Positions 19,872 through 27,496 of a DNA stretch of 64,000 nt are shown here, piece after piece. The position numbers and the translations under genes are program-made. The first letter of the stretch is position 1. Each line of letters starts with the position of its first letter. Origin of the DNA: Cohnella herbarum. Its GTDB lineage: Bacteria > Bacillota > Bacilli > Paenibacillales > Paenibacillaceae. The notes under the pieces were generated by a model that made no database searches, was not told the origin of the DNA, and saw nothing but the letters and a program-made list of their open reading frames with translations. Where the stretch lies: the NCBI RefSeq assembly GCF_012849095.1, contig NZ_CP051680.1:5507001-5571000 (forward strand), in the 5' to 3' direction.

Positions 19872-20374
19872 CTAGTGAGTTAAGCCTTGATCGATTGGAG
19901 GTTGTGGGGTTACCCAGTGTCGAAAGAACTAATCATAAACACTTATTACCCATGTAATATCCGTATAAAGGTTCCTCTAATTCGTTTGTACGCACATCAA
20001 AAGAATGCTATTCCGTTGCACTAACAGGTCGATTATAGTTAGACAACACCATGGTTGACCTGTTTTTTGTTATCTTCGTTTTTTTGCGGTTTTTTTCAAA
20101 TTCATTCGCAACTGTAGAATGCCCCTCTAGCTATAGTGAGGGAAAAGAAGATAGAATCACCTTTCAAGATGGATAGCACGACAACTATAGTAAGAATCTA
20201 CTGAAGAAATTTAACCTCCTAGCTGAGACTCTTGAGTTTTGGGTAAAGGAAATACCAGAAATATGTTACGTAACTCCATTAACCTTGATTGGCTTTGTGC
20301 CTTTCAAGGTTTCTTTTTTTAGTTGTGGGCTACCCAGTGCTAAATGTATCAATCATGCAAATTCTAAAATTTCT
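19872..20374. other. 503-bp gene-free, AT-rich gap with a duplicated segment
   Basis: No convincing gene is visible. Apart from the terminator-like hairpin, the gap holds two near-identical segments, GTTGTGGGGTTACCCAGTG (19901-19919) and GTTGTGGGCTACCCAGTG (20322-20339). Each is followed by a similar C-N-A-A-T-C-A-T stretch about 20 bases on. They may be remnants of a mobile element's ends or a duplicated regulatory region. The gap borders the exchangeable toxin tip, where insertion and loss of displaced toxin fragments is common. Confidence 0.4.
20023..20068 (+). terminator. Possible terminator of the Rhs operon
   Basis: Eight-base arms AACAGGTC (20023-20030) and GACCTGTT (20057-20064) pair perfectly across a 26-base loop and run into a T-rich tail. 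The loop is longer than usual, so strength is uncertain. Confidence 0.5.
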
Positions 20375-23300
20375 TCAAGGAATCAGCAAAGCGGACATAG
20401 ATTGGGCATAAGCCCGAACGAGAAAATCGTTCGGATGATTAACGTTATTGCCCGTCATATCCTGGAACCTCTTGCCGCCAAGTAGCGTCTGATGGAGTCC
20501 GGTCATGTCCATCAGGACGGTTCCAGAGGCGACGAGCTGTTGCAATATCGCTTTGTAGTCGGCCTGATTGCCTGCATAGGCCGTCTCCGGGTTCGCGAGC
20601 GTAGGCGCGACGAGAATAAATTCGGCATTGGCGTTCGTCGCGCGTACGTCGTCGATGATGGCTTGGACATTGTTTTTGAAGGCGGCGGGAGCAACGCCGC
20701 CCGTTCCATCATTCATGCCGAACGCGATAATGACGAGGTCGGGATGATTCGCCGAGACAAGAGCATGGACGTTGGATGCTCCCCAAGCTGAAGTTTGGCC
20801 AGAGACGGACGGATTGCGGAACGTCAGGTTAGAGCCATAATTGGCTTGCAGCTTCACCATCGCGAGCGTACCCCAGTTTGGCAGGCCGGGAGCGGCGCCT
20901 TCCACCCCGCTGGCGGAATGGCCTACCGAGATGCTGTCGCCGTAAAGCGTCAAGCCAAGAGGCTGTCCCGCGGTCAACTTCGCGATTGTCCGGGGCAGAT
21001 TGCCTCCTTGATAGGCGGGGAAGGATCCTGGCCATACGTTCGGATTGTGCGGATAACTAACGGCAAGTTGCCGGTCGTGGAAAAATTCACCTTCGCAGCC
21101 TAGTACGTTACCGCCGCCTACCTTGGGAACGGTAAAACAACCGGACGGCGGCGTGGCAGGATAAAAGCTAGAGCTGTCCATATAAGTTGCCGACGTTACG
21201 GACGTCAATTTGATTTTGTTACTAACGGCGTCGTAAGTCCAATCGGTCCCTTGTGCATAAGCTGTGCCAAGCTGGGCGTTCCTCACGGTAATCGTACCGG
21301 TCGGATGGAAGAGAAGGGGGGCTTCCGCGTCCAGCCCGTCGGACGAGATCATCTGAACCGATTCGTTGGACATCGAAGTTCCCGACCAATACGGCGACAT
21401 CATCTCGTCGAAACTAAAGGAAGGCGCGAGACTGATCGTCGGGTTCCAATATGTTTTATCGTTGGAAGGCTCGCCGTTCGCGTCGATCTTGAAATAGAGG
21501 GTATCGCCCGCCGTTACCGTTTCCGTAAAGTCATGAGATGTCCCCGTCAAGGTCGTTACCGACGTATCGCCCCATATCTTGGCACCGTTCTTCCAAATGC
21601 TCGCGATAACGCCGTTGCCGGAGGCCGAGTCGTACTTACGGACTGACCCGGTAATTCGCACGGTACCGGATGAAGGCGCAATCCATTTCCGCTGCGATTG
21701 GATCCCGATTGCCGGGTGCTGCCAGTCGCTGCCGATCAATAGGTTGGTTACGGAACCGGACCATACCCCAGATGCGCCGTTCCAGGTCATATTCGTTTCC
21801 TCGCTCCCGTTGTTCTCGACATAGCGCCAGCCGTACATGCCTTGCTGCGGGCCGAAGTCCGCGTCGGCCGTGAAAGAGGTCTGTTTAATTTCTTCGATGA
21901 CCGGGTTCCACGTCGTCTTGTCGTAGGAGGAGTCGCCGTTGGGATCCAAGACGAACGCGATGGTGTCCCCTGTATTGACGCTTACCTGCATGTCGTGCCG
22001 TACGCCGGCCGTTGTCGTGACCGCCTGGGCCCAGATTTGGGTGCCGTTCTTCCAGATGCTCGTGATGACTCCATTTCCGAGAGCGGAATCGGACTTCTTG
22101 GGATTGCCCGTAATCCGGATATTTTCCGAGGCGGGTGCCGTCCAGATACGCTCGGTCGCATAGCCGGTTGCGGGATGCATCCAGTCTTCGCCGACGAGCA
22201 GGAACGTCTCGCTTCCCTGCCAGGTTTGATTCGCATTGTTCCATGCGAGGTCGCTGATCGTCGATCCGTTGAACTGCCTGTAGGTCCAGCCGTTTTTCCC
22301 CTGCGTGCCGCTGAAGCCCGTGGAGGCGTAATTCAGGATATTGCCGTTCGGAAGCTTTACGGTATTGTTCGAGAGCGAATAGCTGCCCGTAGGCCAGTAT
22401 TCGTTGAATTGGGGAGTGCGCTCGACGATCATGTTGAGCGATTGCGCACGGCTAGTCTTGATGATCGTGTTGCCCGACACGGTTCCGCCGTTCGTGTAGT
22501 TGTATTGCTGCACGAGGAAGGCCGCGTGCGGGTTGCCATCGTTGTTGATGCCGTTATTCTGGAAAACGTTGTTGATCAGACTCGTATTGACGTTCTCGAC
22601 GCCTCCGCTCCATTGGGGATTGCGATACACCATCACGGCTTCGTCCGCATTGTCGTGGATGTAGCTATTTTGCACGGTGACGTTTTTGTTCAGTCCCTCG
22701 TAATCGATGCCGTTCGGCGATTGGGTATAGCCCACTTCCACGTTGTCCGCCACGAAGTTTTCCACGGCGTTGAATTGCAAGCCCGCCGTACCCCACGCCA
22801 TGCCGCTTATGCCGGAGTTGAGGATGACGCTATCCTTCAGCAGGCCGACCGGCGTTCCGGCGTAACCGACGTTAATGCCCGTCAACTGAATGCCCTCCCG
22901 ATACGATTCGTTCGCATGGATGCCTTCGATCGATACATTGTCGGCTTTGCGGATTTCCAGCGGCCCGTCCGTCCGTTCGATCGTGACATTTTTGACCGTG
23001 ACGTTCTTCAGACGTTGATTGGAGGGGGACGATTCGTCCAAATGGGTGTAGATGCCTACCGAATAAGACATGATCTGCAGGGAGGAAAGCCGATTATCGG
23101 CGGAAGGAAAGGGGTTCATCGGCCATTTGACGATGTCGTGGATGTAGCAGTCCTCGATCCATAACCCGTCACGCGAGCCGTTAGTATCGTTAACATAGAC
23201 GATGCCGCTCTTGGCATAGCCGATCTCGAGTCCGGAGATTTTCCAACCGGCCGCATTGTGAAGATAGATGGCGTAGAGCAAACCGTTCGCGGCGAGATCG

Positions 23301-23680
23301 GTCGGATTGGCGGCGGGAATCGCTGCCACGGAAGTATAAGGTGTAATGATGGGCTTGGCAGTTCCCGTTCCATACGAGGAGAGCGAGATCCAGTTGGATG
23401 AAGTGCCGTTGCCGTTTAGATATAATGTTTCCCCGGTCCATGCGTCGCCCTTCTTAAGCAGAATGGAATCGCCGGCTCCGAAGGTCCGGGAGGAAACTTT
23501 GCCGAGCGTCTTCCACGGAGTGCTGGCGCTAAGCCCGTCATTCGAATCGTTGCCCGAGGAATAACTGACGTAATACGTCTGCGATGAAGCATACGCAGTG
23601 GGAAGGTCGGCAAGTCGAGGTGAGGTAAGCAGCAGTACAAGCGCGAAACAGATTGCCCTACGCCAAAACCTTGAATTCAT
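20375..23680 (-). CDS. Secreted beta-helix (pectate-lyase-like) protein with C-terminal SGNH esterase domain
   Basis: ATG start preceded by AGAGGAGC on the - strand. Signal peptide in the first 31 residues (basic start, ALVLLL core, YAS cleavage). Residues 35-480 form a right-handed parallel beta-helix of the pectate-lyase fold, rich in N-V-T-V-x-N and I-x-x-N ladder repeats. Two tandem modules of about 145 residues follow (about 480-620 and 635-775; shared motifs Y-G-W-R-Y / N-G-W-T-Y, GNGVI-S-I-W-K-N-G and D-K-T-x-W-N-P). The C-terminal 220 residues are an SGNH hydrolase: L-Y-G-D-S-I-S (nucleophile Ser), G-M-N-D (block III) and N-H-P-N-D (catalytic His). Likely role: binding, cleavage or deacetylation of a plant cell-wall polysaccharide, perhaps acetylated pectin. 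It shares a regulatory motif with the sugar transport operon nearby. Confidence 0.82.
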   Translation of the reverse strand: MNSRFWRRAICFALVLLLTSPRLADLPTAYASSQTYYVSYSSGNDSNDGLSASTPWKTLGKVSSRTFGAGDSILLKKGDAWTGETLYLNGNGTSSNWISLSSYGTGTAKPIITPYTSVAAIPAANPTDLAANGLLYAIYLHNAAGWKISGLEIGYAKSGIVYVNDTNGSRDGLWIEDCYIHDIVKWPMNPFPSADNRLSSLQIMSYSVGIYTHLDESSPSNQRLKNVTVKNVTIERTDGPLEIRKADNVSIEGIHANESYREGIQLTGINVGYAGTPVGLLKDSVILNSGISGMAWGTAGLQFNAVENFVADNVEVGYTQSPNGIDYEGLNKNVTVQNSYIHDNADEAVMVYRNPQWSGGVENVNTSLINNVFQNNGINNDGNPHAAFLVQQYNYTNGGTVSGNTIIKTSRAQSLNMIVERTPQFNEYWPTGSYSLSNNTVKLPNGNILNYASTGFSGTQGKNGWTYRQFNGSTISDLAWNNANQTWQGSETFLLVGEDWMHPATGYATERIWTAPASENIRITGNPKKSDSALGNGVITSIWKNGTQIWAQAVTTTAGVRHDMQVSVNTGDTIAFVLDPNGDSSYDKTTWNPVIEEIKQTSFTADADFGPQQGMYGWRYVENNGSEETNMTWNGASGVWSGSVTNLLIGSDWQHPAIGIQSQRKWIAPSSGTVRITGSVRKYDSASGNGVIASIWKNGAKIWGDTSVTTLTGTSHDFTETVTAGDTLYFKIDANGEPSNDKTYWNPTISLAPSFSFDEMMSPYWSGTSMSNESVQMISSDGLDAEAPLLFHPTGTITVRNAQLGTAYAQGTDWTYDAVSNKIKLTSVTSATYMDSSSFYPATPPSGCFTVPKVGGGNVLGCEGEFFHDRQLAVSYPHNPNVWPGSFPAYQGGNLPRTIAKLTAGQPLGLTLYGDSISVGHSASGVEGAAPGLPNWGTLAMVKLQANYGSNLTFRNPSVSGQTSAWGASNVHALVSANHPDLVIIAFGMNDGTGGVAPAAFKNNVQAIIDDVRATNANAEFILVAPTLANPETAYAGNQADYKAILQQLVASGTVLMDMTGLHQTLLGGKRFQDMTGNNVNHPNDFLVRAYAQSMSALLIP

Positions 23681-23704
23681 AAATACAGCTCCTCTTTCAA
23701 GTTG

Positions 23705-23732
23705 GCGGCCGTCATGCTTATAATTAGGCCGC
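23705..23732. repeat. Inverted repeat in the 5' leader of the beta-helix/SGNH gene
   Basis: Arms GCGGCC (23705-23710) and GGCCGC (23727-23732) are separated by 16 bases and lie between the predicted promoter and the ribosome binding site. They could form a leader hairpin or be a repressor site. Confidence 0.35.
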
Positions 23733-23743
23733 TCTTGCTGCGA

Positions 23744-23800
23744 ATTATAGCGGAGAAAATCGGAAGGAAGATATGGATAATCGTTCGGGAGCTATGGAAT
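23744..23800 (-). promoter_or_regulatory. Promoter of the beta-helix/SGNH gene with copy 3 of the 30-bp motif
   Basis: On the - strand, 23800-23771 holds the 30-base motif (core CCGAACGATTATCCATAT). Exactly 21 bases downstream lies TATAAT (23749-23744). No consensus -35 is present; the motif's end overlaps where it would be. This suggests an activator-dependent promoter. The start codon is about 64 bases further on. The motif matches the two copies in front of the ABC operon at 22 of 30 positions each. Confidence 0.7.
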
Positions 23801-23817
23801 TTTAGACTAAGAAGGCG

Positions 23818-25368
23818 TTAATCTCCGCTTGCGGCGCTGCGCGACCGGAAATCGCTCGGGCTCATGCCGATGACCGTCGTGAACACGCGGCTAAAGTAGT
23901 TTTGGTCGGGGTAACCGACCATCTCGGCGATCTCCTTGTTACGCATGCGGGGGTAGGAACGCATGAGATCCTGAGCTTTGCGCATGCGATAAGAAGTTAC
24001 GTACTCGACGAACGACTTGCCCGTATAATCCCGGAATAGGTTGCAAAGCAGCGTCTTGGAGACGTGGAATCGCTCGGTCAGCAGCGGAAGAGAAAGCGGT
24101 TGGCCGATATGCGAGGCGATATAAGTCTCGATTCGGGCGAACAGCCGACTGAAGTCCCCGCTTTCTTGTTCGGCCTCGTCCCATTCGAAGACGAGCGCCA
24201 GCATGGAAAGGAACCCTTCGGCGAGTTCCGGCAATGATCGAGCCGTCTGCAGAAGTTCGTCGATGCGCGCATCCCCGTCCTTAGGCTCCAGTTGGCTCGA
24301 ACCGCCGTTATGACGCTCGATTACGGAGACGATTTCCTTCATCCGTTTGCCGATGGCTTTCATGGGATAACTGCCGTTCTCCCAGCTCCGAAACAGTCCG
24401 CGAATGAACGCGGCCGCTCCGGAAGTGTTGCGCGCGGCCAACAGCTTGTCCAGCTTTGCCCGTTCGATGTCCGAATAAGGGGCGGCCAAAGGCGCGCTAA
24501 GGGCGGACAATGCGAAATACGTCGGCTTGCCGATAACGATTCTATCGGTAAGAGCGGTCCGCAGAGTAGGGACGAGACGGTTCAGCGTTAGAATATCGGC
24601 AAAGGCATCGCTGTAAACGATGGACGGTCTAATGCCGTCGCCGGCGTAATGGGCGGAGACGGTTGCCAGAATGGCGGACATGTCGTGCCCGTTCGCGTCG
24701 GTCAGGGCGAGTACGATCAGCCGCGACCTCCCGTCGTCGAGCGGAATGATCCAGGAAGGCTGCCCGGCTAACAACGGGCTTAAAGCCCGTTGCAGCACCT
24801 CGTTGTCCTCTTCGATATTAGGCGCCAGCACCGGATATTCGTATACGGATTCCCTATTGCGTACGAACAGCGCGCGATAATAAGGATGGGGCAGCGCCCG
24901 GAGCGCGGCTTGAACCGTGGATTCCTCCAATTGGGGAGTAGCCAACACCGCCAGCAGACAGTCCCTGGCCATCTTGTCGCTACGGCTGCGGAATTGCAGC
25001 GAAAGCTTGTCCAGAATCGCTTTTAACGCTTGCATGTCGATCGGTTTGAGCATATATTCGGAGACGTTGACGCGCATCGCTTCGCGCAAATAATCGAAGG
25101 AAGGATAGGCGCTTACGATGACGACGGGGAGCTCCGGATAACGTTGGCGGATGGCCTTAGCCAGCTCGATGCCGTCGAGCGCGCTCATGCGGATATCCGT
25201 GAATACCGCATCGGGCTTATCCTTGGAGATAAATTCCAGCGCTTCGCGGCCGTCGTAACATTCGCCGGCGATGGCGATTTCGATCCCCGACTCGGAGCCG
25301 GCGATCGCCAGCTTTTTCTTGAATTGCTCGATGTAGAAAGGTTCGTCGTCTACAATCAGGATTCTCAT
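23818..25368 (-). CDS. AraC-type response regulator (YesN-like)
   Basis: A 516-residue two-component regulator. The N-terminal receiver has I-V-D-D-E (acidic pocket), the phosphorylated Asp in F-T-D-I-R-M, S-A-Y for the switch Ser and L-K-P for the conserved Lys. A long central region of unassigned fold is followed by a C-terminal AraC/XylS DNA-binding domain with two helix-turn-helix motifs (L-T-E-R-F-H-V-S-K-T and I-A-E-M-V-G-Y-x-D-Q-N-Y-F-S-R-V-F). It starts 10 bp after the kinase gene, so the two are co-transcribed. Family knowledge: YesN-type regulators activate adjacent sugar-uptake and polysaccharide-degradation genes. The three-copy motif in this region is the natural candidate target. 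Confidence 0.9.
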   Translation of the reverse strand: MRILIVDDEPFYIEQFKKKLAIAGSESGIEIAIAGECYDGREALEFISKDKPDAVFTDIRMSALDGIELAKAIRQRYPELPVVIVSAYPSFDYLREAMRVNVSEYMLKPIDMQALKAILDKLSLQFRSRSDKMARDCLLAVLATPQLEESTVQAALRALPHPYYRALFVRNRESVYEYPVLAPNIEEDNEVLQRALSPLLAGQPSWIIPLDDGRSRLIVLALTDANGHDMSAILATVSAHYAGDGIRPSIVYSDAFADILTLNRLVPTLRTALTDRIVIGKPTYFALSALSAPLAAPYSDIERAKLDKLLAARNTSGAAAFIRGLFRSWENGSYPMKAIGKRMKEIVSVIERHNGGSSQLEPKDGDARIDELLQTARSLPELAEGFLSMLALVFEWDEAEQESGDFSRLFARIETYIASHIGQPLSLPLLTERFHVSKTLLCNLFRDYTGKSFVEYVTSYRMRKAQDLMRSYPRMRNKEIAEMVGYPDQNYFSRVFTTVIGMSPSDFRSRSAASGD

Positions 25369-25378
25369 GTGAAGTCAC

Positions 25379-27118
25379 CTACCCGTTGATTAATCCCCGC
25401 ATTGTAATTTCCGCTCCGCCGTCCGGATGGTTGCCGATCTCTACCTGAAGCTTGCTTCGGAACATGAGCTTGAGCCGGACGATCGTGCTGGTCAGGCCCA
25501 TGCCTCCCATTCCCAGCTTTATCGTATCGAAGTCGGAATTCAAATGCTCGAGCGCCTTCTGAACTTTGAACCGCACCTCTTCCAACCTTTCCGGGCCGAA
25601 ACCCGCTCCGTTGTCCCGGAAGCGGATTTCCCACTGTTCGCCGACAAGACGTCCCGTCGCTTCGATATGAAGCGGGTGAGGAATGCCTGCGAAGCCGTGG
25701 TTGATGGCATTTTCCGAAAGCGGCTGGATAATAAGCTTCGGCACCATCATGTGCAACATATTTTGATCGAAGTCGAAGGAGTAAGTTAGTCTATGCATGT
25801 AACGCGTCTTCATTAGTTCCAAATAACGCATCGAGAAGGACACTTCCGTATCCAAAGTCGTGACCGGCGAATCCGTGGAAATCGAATAGCGCATGAATTC
25901 GGACAAGCTGCGAGAAATCGTCCGTACTTGGGGGAGTTCCCCGTTCTCGGCGGACTCTTGAATGATGCCGAGCATATTAAACAGGAAATGCGGATTAATC
26001 TGCGCTTGAAGCGTATCGAACTGGGATTGCAGCTGTGTCATGCGGAACTGCACGATTTGTTCGAGGGAATGCTGCAGTCGGGAATTCATATTGCGGAAGG
26101 ACCTGTTGATCCGCTCTATCTCGTTGACCTTGTATTTGTTGTCGATATTGAGCTTCTTGTCTTCCAGATCGATAGAGTCGATCGCTTCTTTTAATTTGAC
26201 TAACGGTTGGGTAAGCAGTCTGGACAAGTAATAGTATACGAGCAGGGAGAACACGACAAGCACGAATAGAGTGGCTACAGCGAAATTGCGGAAAAGAACG
26301 AGTTCGGACAGGACGACGCGGCGAGGAACGGTCAGGGAGATCGTCAGATTCGCGGATTCGATATTTTTCCGGAAAACGTACGCGTTCCGCTGTGGCTGAG
26401 AGGCATTGCCCGCCGCGCTGTCGAAAAGCACGTGATCGCCGTCCGACAAAGCGAGGACGGCTCCCGATATCGAACGAATTTGGTCGAGAGGCAGCATGTC
26501 TCCCGCGCGAATCTGCATTTCGATGACCGCGATTTTATCCTGCCTCGGATTAAGCAATCGGCTGAAGCTGAAAACCGGCGAGGCATCGCTGCTTGCCCAT
26601 CGGTCGCGATCCGCATATCGGACAACCGTCTCTCCGGCGGATTGCCGGATTTCCTGTAATTCGGAAGAGTCAGGATAAGCCTTCGCGACGGGCATTTGAG
26701 CTTTCGGATTGGAATAGACGGCATCGCGGGAAGTAAAAATCGTAAGCCGATGAATGTCGTTGTATATAGAAGTGACGAGACCTAGCAGACTGTAGACGGC
26801 TTGCACGGATTCGATTTCGTCGAAGGAGCCCTTATCGTTTTGTAGAATTTCCAAGTGCTGAATAACGGTGCGGTTGTTCGAATCCGTACTCAAGTAAAGC
26901 TGTTTGCTGATATTGTCGAATTCCTTCAGGCTGGCGTCCAGCTTCTCGGCAACGTTTCCGACCGTCTCGTTCATCGTGTTGAGGGCGTTTTTCTCGATTC
27001 CGCGCTTGAGATAAATATAAGTGGGAACGCTTGCAAGAATGATAATCAGAACGAAGACGAGGGAATAGAAGAAGAAAAGCCTGATTTGCAACGGATTGCG
27101 TATTCTCAGTCTGACCAC
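25379..27118 (-). CDS. Sensor histidine kinase (YesM-like)
   Basis: A membrane sensor of about 579 residues. It has an N-terminal membrane helix, an extracellular sensor region (about 40-270), a second membrane helix (about 275-300), a HAMP linker, a His_kinase domain with the phosphorylated His in Q-I-N-P-H-F-L-F-N, and an ATPase domain with N-A-I-N-H-G-F-A-G and G-x-G-L. Kinases of this type sense sugars or binding-protein complexes outside the cell. The start is uncertain: the GTG used here overlaps the AAGGGG site, and a CTG three codons downstream has better spacing. The stop codon lies 10 bp from the regulator's start codon. Together with the regulator it probably responds to the substrate of the neighbouring transporter. 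Confidence 0.9.
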   Translation of the reverse strand: MVRLRIRNPLQIRLFFFYSLVFVLIIILASVPTYIYLKRGIEKNALNTMNETVGNVAEKLDASLKEFDNISKQLYLSTDSNNRTVIQHLEILQNDKGSFDEIESVQAVYSLLGLVTSIYNDIHRLTIFTSRDAVYSNPKAQMPVAKAYPDSSELQEIRQSAGETVVRYADRDRWASSDASPVFSFSRLLNPRQDKIAVIEMQIRAGDMLPLDQIRSISGAVLALSDGDHVLFDSAAGNASQPQRNAYVFRKNIESANLTISLTVPRRVVLSELVLFRNFAVATLFVLVVFSLLVYYYLSRLLTQPLVKLKEAIDSIDLEDKKLNIDNKYKVNEIERINRSFRNMNSRLQHSLEQIVQFRMTQLQSQFDTLQAQINPHFLFNMLGIIQESAENGELPQVRTISRSLSEFMRYSISTDSPVTTLDTEVSFSMRYLELMKTRYMHRLTYSFDFDQNMLHMMVPKLIIQPLSENAINHGFAGIPHPLHIEATGRLVGEQWEIRFRDNGAGFGPERLEEVRFKVQKALEHLNSDFDTIKLGMGGMGLTSTIVRLKLMFRSKLQVEIGNHPDGGAEITMRGLING

Positions 27119-27152
27119 CCCTTGGGTTTATTTTAGCACAAGCCCAAGGAGA

Positions 27153-27181
27153 ATTAGCCGATAGGAACGAAATATGGTCAA
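27153..27181 (-). promoter_or_regulatory. Predicted SigA promoter of the kinase-regulator operon
   Basis: On the - strand TTGACC (27181-27176) is followed after 17 bases by GCTAAT (27158-27153). Copy 1 of the 30-bp motif begins one base upstream of this -35 box, so the regulator could also act on its own operon. Confidence 0.45.
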
Positions 27182-27182
27182 T

Positions 27183-27239
27183 AATCCAGAACGGCCGAAC
27201 AATCTTCCATATTTCCCGAGGGATCGATTATTGTATAGT
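27183..27239 (+). promoter_or_regulatory. Copy 1 of the 30-bp motif with -10 box (distal promoter P1)
   Basis: The motif covers 27183-27212 (core CCGAACAATCTTCCATAT). After exactly 21 bases comes TATAGT (27234-27239). It matches copy 2 at 26 of 30 positions. An inverted repeat AAATATGG (27170-27177) / CCATATTT (27207-27214) overlaps it. It would start a + strand transcript near 27,246, well ahead of the binding-protein gene. Confidence 0.6.
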
Positions 27240-27274
27240 ACACACAACGCTATTTTCCGGGAGGATAAGGCGGA

Positions 27275-27361
27275 CTGGACAGGATCGGAGGCAATCGGAA
27301 TGATGTTAACGGCGCATGCGCCTCGTACAACAAGATCTGGAACAAGCTGATGACGTTCTGA
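27275..27361 (+). other. Possible 28-codon leader ORF below P1
   Basis: After GGGAGG (27259-27264) and 10 bases, an open frame runs from CTG 27275 to TGA 27361 (start LDRIGG, end NKLMTF). It would be translated only from P1. A perfect 12-base palindrome, GGCGCATGCGCC (27311-27322), lies inside it. This is the only frame of note between the two motif copies. Evidence is weak (non-ATG start, no known relatives). Confidence 0.2.
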
Positions 27362-27390
27362 CCGATCGCCCGTCCGCAAGTTTGTCCAAA

Positions 27391-27447
27391 AATCCAGACC
27401 GGCCGAACGATCCTCTATATCCCGCATGACATTCCGTTTGCAATAAT
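27391..27447 (+). promoter_or_regulatory. Copy 2 of the 30-bp motif with -10 box (proximal promoter P2 of the ABC operon)
   Basis: The motif covers 27391-27420 (core CCGAACGATCCTCTATAT) and is followed after exactly 21 bases by AATAAT (27442-27447). The start codon of the binding protein lies about 50 bases further. As in the other two copies there is no consensus -35, which fits an activator-dependent promoter. Confidence 0.7.
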
Positions 27448-27496
27448 GATCATGCATACAAATGGATTGAAAATTCAGATTAATGGAGGTCATCGC

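Noticed and set aside
21842..23164. Long open frame on the + strand (440 codons)
   Set aside because: It lies fully inside the - strand beta-helix/SGNH gene, which has a signal peptide, known domains and a ribosome site. The + strand frame has a biased, arginine-rich composition typical of a shadow frame.
27446..27496. Upstream start for the binding lipoprotein
   Set aside because: It would place 17 extra residues before the lipoprotein signal and has no ribosome site, while TTG 27497 has GGAGGT at proper spacing.
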